A stretch of 21,575 bases of DNA from contig CAAGFN010000037.1 of NCBI GenBank assembly GCA_900769145.1, positions 1 to 21,575 of the forward strand, given 5' to 3'. This document shows positions 15,611 through 21,575 of the stretch, one piece after another. Under the pieces are notes generated by a model that saw only the letters and a program-made list of their open reading frames with translations, was not told where the DNA came from and ran no database searches. Position numbers and translations under genes: made by a program. The number at the start of each line of letters is the position of its first letter. The first letter of the stretch is position 1. The DNA comes from Rikenellaceae bacterium (lineage in GTDB: Bacteria > Bacteroidota > Bacteroidia > Bacteroidales > UBA932).

Positions 15611-15644
15611 GAGAGGTTGACCTTTTGGTCGGCCTCTCTTTTTA
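15611..15644 (+). terminator. Rho-independent terminator of the gcv operon
   Basis: A 12-bp stem with two G-U pairs (GAGAGGTTGACC at 15611-15622 with GGTCGGCCTCTC at 15627-15638) closes a TTTT loop and is followed by TTTTTAT. It lies 17 nt after the lpdA stop. Confidence 0.9.
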
Positions 15645-15661
15645 TGTTGTAGCAAATAGTT

Positions 15662-15762
15662 CAGGAGGGTGATGTTCGGAAAACTGAATCCCTCCCGCTT
15701 CGTGGGCCCCGCCCGTTCACAAGGCCACGGGCGGCCATGGTTTTCCGAACCCCACCCTCCTG
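15662..15762. repeat. 101-nt nested inverted repeat (large intergenic hairpin)
   Basis: The outer arms pair perfectly over 10 bp (CAGGAGGGTG 15662-15671 with CACCCTCCTG 15753-15762). A 2x2 mismatch follows (AT against CC), then a further 11 bp (GTTCGGAAAAC 15674-15684 with GTTTTCCGAAC 15740-15750). Inside is a second hairpin, CCGCCCGT (15709-15716) with ACGGGCGG (15727-15734). It lies between the lpdA terminator and the transporter terminator region and has no convincing coding content. It may be a dispersed structured repeat or a MITE-like remnant; the family was not recognised. Confidence 0.75.
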
Positions 15763-15778
15763 CGCTCATCAAGACATT

Positions 15779-15822
15779 ACGAAAGAAGCTGACCTTCCCG
15801 GCCAGCTTCTTTCGTTGTTTTT
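15779..15822 (+). terminator. Second hairpin terminator between lpdA and the convergent transporter gene
   Basis: A 13-bp perfect stem (ACGAAAGAAGCTG 15779-15791 with CAGCTTCTTTCGT 15803-15815) has an 11-nt loop. The T-rich tail TGTTTTTATTG follows on the plus strand. The transporter stop (minus strand) is at 15829, so the same hairpin probably also closes that transcript, although the U-tract on the minus side is poor. Confidence 0.7.
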
Positions 15823-15828
15823 ATTGTA

Positions 15829-17106
15829 TTAAGCCTTGGCGGCCTTCTGAGGATCCTTGAACAGAATCATGAACAGGACTCCGACGACGAGGGCATAGCC
15901 TGCGAAAACGTACCAGGCACTGCTCCAGGACGGTTCAGCGGCGTTATAGACGAAGTGGTTCACCACAGCCTGTGCGCTGAGCGTACCGATAGTCGCGCCG
16001 ATACCGTTGGTCATCAGCATGAAGAGACCCTGTGCGCTGGAACGTATCTTCTCGTCGGTCTTCATATTGACATAGAGGGAACCGGAAATGTTGAAGAAGT
16101 CGAAAGCTACGCCATAGACAATGCAGGAGAGGACGAACATCCACACGCCAGAACCGGGGTTGCCGGCTCCGAAGAGTCCGAAGCGGAATACCCAGGCGAA
16201 CATCGCAATAAGCATCACCTTCTTGATACCGAAGAACTTCATTGCAAAAGGAATGAGGAGAATGCAGAGAGTCTCGGAAATCTGGGAGATGGAGATAAGG
16301 GCATTGGCGTTCTGCGCACCCCAGGTGTTTGCAAACTCAGGAATTTCCTTGAAATGGGTGATGAACGGATTGGCGAAGCCGTTGGTAATCTGGAGGGAAA
16401 CGCCCAGCAGCATTGAGAAGATGAAGAAAATAGCCATATCCTTCTTCTTGAACAATGTGAATGCCCTGAGGCCGAAAATGTCCACGAAGGACGGAGTCTC
16501 CCCGGATGCCTTGTTGACCGGGCAGGCCGGCAGTGTAAGGGCGTAGAGGCAGAGTACGATGCCGAGGATGCCGGATGTAAGGAACTGGTTGTAAGTCATC
16601 TGGAACTGCACTCCGTCTATCTTCATGAAGTTTACGAAGAGCATGCTGCAGATGAAGCCGACGGTTCCGAATACCCTGATAGGAGGGAAGTCCTTCACAG
16701 TGTCAAGCCCGTATTTCTCGAGACCTGAATAGGCCACGGAGTTGGAGAGGGCGATGGTCGGCATATAGAAGGCCACACTGACGGAATAGAGTCCGAAAAG
16801 GGTGCCGAACTGGGCACCGGCGCCTGCCGTCATTCCGTAGTAACCTGCGGCCAGCATTGCAAGTCCCGCAATGCCGTGGCAGAGGCTGAGTACCTTCTGT
16901 GCAGGGATGAACTTGTCAGCCACAATGCCGACAATGGCGGGCATGAAGATTGAGACGATGCCCTGCATCGCATAGAAGAGTCCGATTTTGGACCCCAGGC
17001 CGATGGAGACCAGATAACTTCCCATTGACGTGAGGTAGGCTCCCCAGACGGCATATTGAAGGAAGTTCATGATGATCAGCCTGATGGTGATGTCTTTATT
17101 TTTCAT
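15829..17106 (-). CDS. MFS nucleoside:H+ symporter family transporter (NupG/XapB-like)
   Basis: A 425-residue inner-membrane protein with about 12 hydrophobic helices. The start (ITIRLIIMNFLQYAVWGAYL followed by TSMGSYL) and the internal DFPPIRVFGTVGFICSM, LQITNGFANPFI and ISQISETLCILLIPFAMKFF are characteristic of the nucleoside:H+ symporter (NHS) branch that includes NupG and XapB. The C-terminal half has VAFDFFNISGSLYVN and SSAQGLFMLMTNGIGA, also family-typical. It probably imports nucleosides with protons; which ones cannot be read. It is transcribed alone, divergent from tgt across a 94-nt shared promoter region. A salvage role would fit the uracil permease and dUTPase in the neighbouring cluster, though that is only context. 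Confidence 0.9.
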   Translation of the reverse strand: MKNKDITIRLIIMNFLQYAVWGAYLTSMGSYLVSIGLGSKIGLFYAMQGIVSIFMPAIVGIVADKFIPAQKVLSLCHGIAGLAMLAAGYYGMTAGAGAQFGTLFGLYSVSVAFYMPTIALSNSVAYSGLEKYGLDTVKDFPPIRVFGTVGFICSMLFVNFMKIDGVQFQMTYNQFLTSGILGIVLCLYALTLPACPVNKASGETPSFVDIFGLRAFTLFKKKDMAIFFIFSMLLGVSLQITNGFANPFITHFKEIPEFANTWGAQNANALISISQISETLCILLIPFAMKFFGIKKVMLIAMFAWVFRFGLFGAGNPGSGVWMFVLSCIVYGVAFDFFNISGSLYVNMKTDEKIRSSAQGLFMLMTNGIGATIGTLSAQAVVNHFVYNAAEPSWSSAWYVFAGYALVVGVLFMILFKDPQKAAKA

Positions 17107-17137
17107 ATTGTACAGTGATTATTTCCAATAACGTACG

Positions 17138-17145
17138 CAAATGTA
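17138..17145 (-). promoter_or_regulatory. Candidate -7 box (TACATTTG) of the nucleoside transporter gene
   Basis: On the minus strand TACATTTG followed by C matches TAnnTTTG, 31 nt before the transporter ATG at 17106. No good -33 TTTG is found at 19-20 nt. Confidence 0.45.
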
Positions 17146-17166
17146 AGATTTTTGCCGTAATTTTAC

Positions 17167-17174
17167 TAACTTTG
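17167..17174 (+). promoter_or_regulatory. Candidate -7 box (TAACTTTG) of the tgt cluster
   Basis: TAACTTTG matches TAnnTTTG and ends 26 nt before the tgt ATG. It faces the transporter promoter, so polymerase binding at the two may interfere. A second TATTTTTG (17192-17199) directly abuts the ATG and is too close to serve. No clear -33 element is seen. Confidence 0.5.
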
Positions 17175-17200
17175 GAATTTGGAACAACGAATATTTTTGA

Positions 17201-18331
17201 ATGAAATTTGTCAAGACAGCACAGGATTCCCAGTCCGGAGCACGTTGCGGAGTAATTACGACTGACCACGGACAGATAGAGACCCCGATTTTCATGCCGG
17301 TCGGAACCGTCGGCTCGGTAAAGGGAGTCTATCACAGGGATCTTAAGGAAGACATTGAGGCCCAGATAATACTGGGCAATACATATCATCTTTATCTCAG
17401 GCCCGGCCTCGATACATTGAAGGCTGCAGGAGGTCTGCACAAGTTCATTTCATGGGACAGGCCTATATTGACTGACAGCGGGGGCTTCCAGGTGTTCTCA
17501 TTGACGGGAATCCGGAAACTCACCCCGGACGGATGCACATTCTCCTCCCACATTGACGGTTCAAGGCATACGTTCACGCCGGAGAACAATGTTGATACAC
17601 AGCGAATTATCGGGGCTGACATAATGATGGCCTTCGACGAGTGCTGCCCTGGAGATGCCGATTTCAACTATGCGAAGAAATCCCTGCTCATGACACAGAA
17701 CTGGCTGGAGCGTTTCCTGAAGCGGTTTGACGAAACCGAGCCGCTCTACGGGTACAGCCAGACCGTGTTCCCGATTGTGCAGGGCTGCATATATCCGGAG
17801 CTCCGGAAAATGGCCGTGGAACACGCCGTGGCACAGGACAGGGAAGGTTACGCCATCGGCGGTCTCGCTGTAGGCGAGCCTACTGAGAAGATGTACGAGA
17901 TGCTGGAACTGGTATGCCCGATGCTGCCGGATGACCGTCCACGCTACCTGATGGGAGTGGGAACTCCGGCCAATCTGCTCGAAGGCATTTCAAGGGGAGT
18001 GGATATGTTCGACTGCGTGATGCCGACCAGGAACGGCCGCAACGGCATGCTCTTCACCTGGAACGGCATAATGAACATGCGCAACAAGAAATGGGAGAAT
18101 GACTTCTCGCCTCTTGACCCGGACGGGGCCTCATTTGTGGACCATACCTATACCAAGGCATATCTCAGGCATCTTTTCATTGCCGGGGAAATGTTTGCCG
18201 CAATGATTGCCAGCGAGCATAACCTGGCATTCTACCTGGACCTTGTCCGCGAAGCCCGCAAGCACATTGCCGCAGGCGATTTCAAGGCCTGGAAAGAGGT
18301 GACGGTCAAGAAGATAATGACAAGACTTTAA
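17201..18331 (+). CDS. tgt: tRNA-guanine(34) transglycosylase (queuosine synthesis)
   Basis: Exchanges G34 of GUN-anticodon tRNAs for preQ1 (or queuine) in queuosine formation. At 376 residues it has the usual size. Seen: TPIFMPVGTVGSVKGV (28-43), LGNTYHLYLRPG, the general-base motif LTDSGGFQVFS with D92, FPIVQG, YAIGGLAVGEP (substrate loop with the V of preQ1-type enzymes) and GVDMFDCVMPTRNGRNG with the likely nucleophile D271. The usual zinc site CxCxxC before YLRHL is absent: the segment reads DPDGASFVDHTYTKAYLRHL, though the later His (ASEHN, H340) is kept. First gene of a plus-strand cluster; the LptF/G-family gene begins 11 nt after its stop. Confidence 0.96.
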   Translation: MKFVKTAQDSQSGARCGVITTDHGQIETPIFMPVGTVGSVKGVYHRDLKEDIEAQIILGNTYHLYLRPGLDTLKAAGGLHKFISWDRPILTDSGGFQVFSLTGIRKLTPDGCTFSSHIDGSRHTFTPENNVDTQRIIGADIMMAFDECCPGDADFNYAKKSLLMTQNWLERFLKRFDETEPLYGYSQTVFPIVQGCIYPELRKMAVEHAVAQDREGYAIGGLAVGEPTEKMYEMLELVCPMLPDDRPRYLMGVGTPANLLEGISRGVDMFDCVMPTRNGRNGMLFTWNGIMNMRNKKWENDFSPLDPDGASFVDHTYTKAYLRHLFIAGEMFAAMIASEHNLAFYLDLVREARKHIAAGDFKAWKEVTVKKIMTRL

Positions 18332-18342
18332 TTATTTGGACA

Positions 18343-19431
18343 ATGTTTCCCGCCAAACTGGACAGATATATAATAACGAAGTTCATGGCCACGTTCTTCA
18401 TTGCGATTCTGCTCATCATCGGAATCGTGATCATCTTCGACATCAGCGAGAAGATTGATGACTTCGTGGCCAAGGAGGCGCCGCTAAAGGCGATTGTGCT
18501 GGATTATTACGTGAATTTTATACCTTACTTCATGAATATGTTCAGTCCGCTGTTCGTATTCATCACTGTGATTTTCTTCACGTCCAGGCTTGCCGCCAAC
18601 TCTGAAATCATCGCGATACTTTCCTGCGGCATCAGTTTTCACAGGATGATGGTCCCGTACATATTCTCGGCCACCATCATTGCGCTTATGTCATTGGGAC
18701 TCAATCTCTACGTCATACCCCGGGCCAATGCCCAACGCCATGTTTTCGAGGCGCAGTACACGAAGAAGAAGGCCCAGGCGGGGGAGCGCAACATTCATTA
18801 CCAGATTGCCCCGGGCCAGTTCGTCTATGTTGAGCAGTTCAGCAAGTACAACAAGACCGCATACAAGTTCACCCTCGAGACAATAGAGGACAACCGTCTT
18901 GTGTCCAAACTTTCGGCTGACCGCGCCGTCTGGAACGAGAGTACCGGCGGATGGACATTGAAGAAATATTTCATCCGGGAGTTCGATGAGGGCTCCATTG
19001 AGGACAAGGTCCGCTGCGGGGACCAGTTGGATACTGTCATCAGTTTGACTATCAAGGATTTCGAGAGAAAGAAGAATACTGTTGAGGATTTGGATTATAA
19101 GGCATTGAAAGAATTGGAGGAGGTTCAGACAATGAGGGGAGACGCCAATGTCAAGTATTCCCAGATTGAAATTCACAACAGGTTCTCACTCCCTTTCTCG
19201 GCATTCATCCTGACCATTATGGGAGTGGCATTGTCGTCCAGGAAGAAGAGGGGCGGAATTGGCTGGAACCTTGCTGTCGGCATTGCCCTGAGCTTCTCCT
19301 ACATTCTCTTCATGAAATTCAGCCAGATGTTCGTGTACACGGGTTTGATGCCGCCGTGGATTGCTATCTGGCTGCCTAATATCATTTTTACAGTCGTGGC
19401 TATTGTGCTTTACAGGATTGCACCGAAATAA
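18343..19431 (+). CDS. LptF/LptG (YjgP/YjgQ) family permease
   Basis: A 362-residue inner-membrane protein of the LptF/LptG family, whose members, with LptB, extract lipopolysaccharide from the inner membrane and push it onto the Lpt bridge. The layout fits: three N-terminal helices (about 13-32, 50-80, 102-125), with the family motif NSEIIAILSCGISFHRMM in the cytoplasmic loop. A periplasmic beta-jellyroll-like stretch (about 130-265) comes next, then three C-terminal helices (about 281-299, 306-328, 339-360) with the conserved turn GVALSSRKKRGG. Whether it is the F or the G subunit cannot be told. The second subunit is not in view. Adjacency to tgt is, from memory, common in Bacteroidota. 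Confidence 0.92.
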   Translation: MFPAKLDRYIITKFMATFFIAILLIIGIVIIFDISEKIDDFVAKEAPLKAIVLDYYVNFIPYFMNMFSPLFVFITVIFFTSRLAANSEIIAILSCGISFHRMMVPYIFSATIIALMSLGLNLYVIPRANAQRHVFEAQYTKKKAQAGERNIHYQIAPGQFVYVEQFSKYNKTAYKFTLETIEDNRLVSKLSADRAVWNESTGGWTLKKYFIREFDEGSIEDKVRCGDQLDTVISLTIKDFERKKNTVEDLDYKALKELEEVQTMRGDANVKYSQIEIHNRFSLPFSAFILTIMGVALSSRKKRGGIGWNLAVGIALSFSYILFMKFSQMFVYTGLMPPWIAIWLPNIIFTVVAIVLYRIAPK

Positions 19432-19449
19432 CCTTTAACCTACAATATT

Positions 19450-20658
19450 ATGGCACAACACACCTTATCCCCGCTGAGGCGGACCGTAGTCGGAGTCCAG
19501 TTCATGTTCGTGGCCTTCGGTTCCACCGTTCTCGTACCACTCCTTACAGGACTTGATCCTGCGGTAGCTCTTCTTGCAGCCGGACTCGGCACATTGTTGT
19601 TCCACGCTGTCACCGGCGGAAAAGTCCCGATTTATCTCGGCAGCAGTTTCGCCTTCATTGCCCCAATCATCAAGGCTACCGAACTTTTCGGACTTGGGGG
19701 AATGTTCTGCGGACTGGTTTCAGTGGGTCTGGTCTATATGCTTATGAGCCTGCTGGTCAAGTCTTTCGGCATTGAACTTATCAAGAAACTCTTCCCTCCT
19801 GTGGTCATCGGACCGGTCATCATTCTCATTGGACTTTCACTTGCAGGGGCGGGTGTCAACATGGCTCAGGAGAACTGGATTCTCGCCATCGTTTCGCTGG
19901 CTGTAGCAGTAGCCGCATCCATCTGGGGCAAGGGAATGATAAAGCTCATCCCGGTGGTTTTCGGTGCTCTTGCAGGTTATGTAGTGGCATTGATATTCTT
20001 CAGGGATACAATGGATTTCTCAGCCGTCGGCAATGCTTCCTGGTTTGCTTTCCCTAAGCTAGCCAAGATGTCATTCTCCTGGCAGGCAATACTTTTCATG
20101 GCGCCTGTTGCCATTGCTCCTATTATTGAGCATGTAGGTGATATGTATGCCATCAGCTCCATCGCAGGCAAGGACTTCGTGAAGGACCCCGGCCTGCACA
20201 GGACAATGCTGGGAGACGGTCTCTCCTGCGTTCTGGCAGCCTTCCTCGGCGGCGCCCCGATTACCACCTATTCAGAGGTTACAGGTGCTGTTTCCCTTAC
20301 CAAGGTGACCGACCCTTCAGTGCTCCGCATCGCTGCGATTTCTGCCGTAGTCCTTTCCGTGATTGGCAAGGTAGGCGCTGTGATCCAGACTATTCCGAGC
20401 GCAGTCCTGGGAGGTATCATGCTGCTTCTCTTCGGCTCAATCGCCTCTGTGGGCATCAGCAATATGATTCAGGCCAGGATTGATATGGGTTCTACCCGCA
20501 ATCTCATCATTGTATCACTCATTCTTACAATCGGAATCGGCGGCGCCATCATCAGTGTCGGCACATTCACCCTTTCCGGAATTGGCCTCGCATCCCTCGT
20601 AGGAGTTATCCTGAACCTGATTCTGCCTGAGGACAAGAAGGAGAATGTTGAAAAATAA
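19450..20658 (+). CDS. uraA: Uracil permease / NCS2-family nucleobase transporter
   Basis: A 402-residue inner-membrane transporter of the NCS2 (nucleobase:cation symporter 2) family, uracil-type, slightly shorter than E. coli UraA. It has about 14 hydrophobic segments. The substrate-site features are GSSFAFIAPII (64-74, the short strand of TM3), APIIEHVGDMYAIS with E227, and GGAPITTYSEVTGAVSLTKV with E276; the two glutamates match those that contact uracil and protons in UraA. It probably takes up uracil with H+. It begins 18 nt after the LptF/G-type gene, and dut starts 8 nt after its stop. Xanthine/urate carriers of the same family are a less likely alternative. Confidence 0.93.
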   Translation: MAQHTLSPLRRTVVGVQFMFVAFGSTVLVPLLTGLDPAVALLAAGLGTLLFHAVTGGKVPIYLGSSFAFIAPIIKATELFGLGGMFCGLVSVGLVYMLMSLLVKSFGIELIKKLFPPVVIGPVIILIGLSLAGAGVNMAQENWILAIVSLAVAVAASIWGKGMIKLIPVVFGALAGYVVALIFFRDTMDFSAVGNASWFAFPKLAKMSFSWQAILFMAPVAIAPIIEHVGDMYAISSIAGKDFVKDPGLHRTMLGDGLSCVLAAFLGGAPITTYSEVTGAVSLTKVTDPSVLRIAAISAVVLSVIGKVGAVIQTIPSAVLGGIMLLLFGSIASVGISNMIQARIDMGSTRNLIIVSLILTIGIGGAIISVGTFTLSGIGLASLVGVILNLILPEDKKENVEK

Positions 20659-20666
20659 TTGAGTTC

Positions 20667-21101
20667 ATGAAAGTCAAAATTGTAAACAAATCTTCGTTTC
20701 CATCTCCTGCATACGCCACTCCGCTGTCTGCCGGGATGGATTTGCGTGCTAATATAACTGAGCCTATAACATTGGAGCCTCTCCAGCGGGTTCTTGTACC
20801 TACGGGCCTGTATATTGCTCTCCCTGAGGGCTATGAATGTCAGGTAAGGCCCCGCAGCGGCCTGGCCGTGAAGCACGGAATCACTGTCCTCAATTCTCCG
20901 GGTACGGTGGATGCGGACTATCGTGGAGAACTCAGGACCCTGCTTGTCAATCTTTCCGACAAGGCTTTCGTTATCGAGCCGGGGGAGAGGATTGCCCAGA
21001 TGGTAGTCTCACGTCACGAGCACGTGGAGTGGGAGGAGGTCGAGGTTCTCGATGAGACTGAGAGGGGAGCAGGCGGCTTCGGCAGTACTGGCGTCAAGTG
21101 A
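20667..21101 (+). CDS. dut: Deoxyuridine 5'-triphosphate nucleotidohydrolase (dUTPase)
   Basis: Hydrolyses dUTP to dUMP and pyrophosphate, keeping uracil out of DNA and feeding thymidylate synthesis. The 144-residue trimeric-type enzyme has all five motifs in order: I AGMDLRA (22-28), II RPRSGLA (61-67), III NSPGTVDADYRGE (76-88) with the catalytic D82 and Y85, IV GERIAQMV (106-113) and V RGAGGFGSTG (133-142). It follows the uracil permease by 8 nt and is surely cotranscribed. A repeat array lies directly after its stop. Confidence 0.97.
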   Translation: MKVKIVNKSSFPSPAYATPLSAGMDLRANITEPITLEPLQRVLVPTGLYIALPEGYECQVRPRSGLAVKHGITVLNSPGTVDADYRGELRTLLVNLSDKAFVIEPGERIAQMVVSRHEHVEWEEVEVLDETERGAGGFGSTGVK

Positions 21102-21104
21102 ATT

Positions 21105-21191
21105 GCCATTCCGACCGAAGGAGCTTCGCTGTCATCTCGACCGAAGGAGCTTCGCTGTCATCTCGACCGAACGAAGCGAGTGGAGAGATCT
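21105..21191. repeat. REP-like intergenic repeat cluster (two 26-nt units plus one longer unit)
   Basis: Two 26-nt direct copies (21105-21130 and 21131-21156, differing at three positions) share the core CGACCGAAGGAGCTTCGCT, each with a small palindrome CGAAG-GAG-CTTCG. A third copy (21157-21191) starts the same way (GTCATCTCGACCGAA) but continues CGAAGCGAGTGGAGAGATCT. This last form resembles a short intergenic repeat (GTCAT-TCGACCGAA...GTGGAGA-ATCT) that I recall as widespread in Bacteroidota genomes. It lies between dut and murF, 15 nt before murF starts, and has no coding role. Confidence 0.8.
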
Positions 21192-21205
21192 AATAATTGA
21201 AAACA

Positions 21206-21575
21206 ATGGAAATCATCGACTTATACAATATTTTCAAACAATGTGGAAAAGTGACCACCGATAGCCGTAAGGTTGCCGGTGGCGAACTTTTCTTTGCTCT
21301 CAAAGGAGAGAATTTCGATGGCAATCTCTATGCGGCCAAGGCTCTTGGAGCAGGTGCTGCATACGCTGTCGTAGATGCTGATTCACAGGCAGTTGACTAT
21401 GCAGGGGATTATATTGACGCTTCCGGGCGCAGCCGGATTATCCCGGTTCCTTCCACATTGGCGGCATTGCAGGCCCTGGCCCGCCATCATCGTGAAAATG
21501 TCCGGTCCCCGAGGCTTCCGGTCATCGGCATTACAGGTACAAACGGCAAGACTACGACCAAGGAACTGATTCGCA
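21206..21575 (+). CDS. murF: UDP-N-acetylmuramoyl-tripeptide--D-alanyl-D-alanine ligase, 5' part
   Basis: The frame runs from ATG 21206 to the window end: 123 codons of an enzyme of about 430 residues. The N-terminal domain shows VTTDSRKVAGGELFFALKGE, the UDP-MurNAc-binding start typical of MurF and MurE, then DGNLYAAKALGAGAAYAVVD. The ATP-binding P-loop GITGTNGKTTTKELI is near the end; KTTTKE and the short spacing favour MurF over MurE. It adds D-Ala-D-Ala to the muramyl peptide in the cytoplasm, completing the cell-wall precursor. The start is preceded by AAAACA and no strong Shine-Dalgarno. The 104-nt gap after dut is filled mostly by the repeat cluster. Confidence 0.93.
   Translation, partial: MEIIDLYNIFKQCGKVTTDSRKVAGGELFFALKGENFDGNLYAAKALGAGAAYAVVDADSQAVDYAGDYIDASGRSRIIPVPSTLAALQALARHHRENVRSPRLPVIGITGTNGKTTTKELIR

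Noticed and set aside
15263..15860. Small open frames on both strands around the 101-nt inverted repeat
   Set aside because: They run through terminators and the repeat, overlap lpdA or the transporter gene, and show no protein family features.
21105..21191. CRISPR array
   Set aside because: The copies are directly adjacent with no unique spacers, and no cas genes are near.

Overview
The window looks like ordinary chromosomal sequence from a Bacteroidota (order Bacteroidales) genome, moderately GC-rich, possibly Rikenellaceae/Alistipes-like or a related uncultured gut lineage. The order-level call rests on several promoters of the Bacteroidota form (TTTG, about 19-20 nt, TAnnTTTG), weak Shine-Dalgarno sequences, lipoprotein SUMF1/GH3 genes, a PcrA-type helicase and the tgt-LptF/G gene pair. 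The family-level guess is inference.

Layout: (1) 1-3106, minus strand: a truncated acyltransferase-3 membrane protein downstream of a UvrD/PcrA helicase. (2) 3262-3929: a NUDIX hydrolase converging on a tRNA-Ala(TGC); the tRNA terminator overlaps the last codons of the NUDIX gene. (3) 4000-8502, plus strand: a GNAT acetyltransferase, a GH3 glycosidase lipoprotein and a lipoprotein with two SUMF1/FGE-like domains, ending at a strong hairpin terminator. (4) 8624-15644: a well-formed promoter followed by lplA-gcvT-gcvH-gcvPA-gcvPB-lpdA and a terminator. This is a self-contained glycine cleavage system with a two-chain P protein, its own E3 component and a lipoate ligase that can charge GcvH. (5) 15645-15828: an intergenic stretch with a 101-nt nested inverted repeat and a second terminator. 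(6) 15829-17106, minus strand: a NupG-like nucleoside transporter. (7) 17167 to the end, plus strand: tgt, an LptF/LptG-family permease, a uracil permease, dut, a short REP-like repeat array and the start of murF.

The gcv operon carries out glycine + THF + NAD+ -> CO2 + NH3 + methylene-THF + NADH. The last cluster mixes tRNA modification (queuosine), outer-membrane lipid export, pyrimidine uptake, nucleotide-pool hygiene and peptidoglycan precursor synthesis, which is a housekeeping arrangement. I found no phage, insertion sequence, CRISPR array or defence system. I do not see a clearly novel multi-gene system. The more unusual items are the structured intergenic elements, the Tgt lacking its usual zinc cysteines, the split P protein next to lplA, and the SUMF1-like protein lacking the FGE catalytic cysteines.
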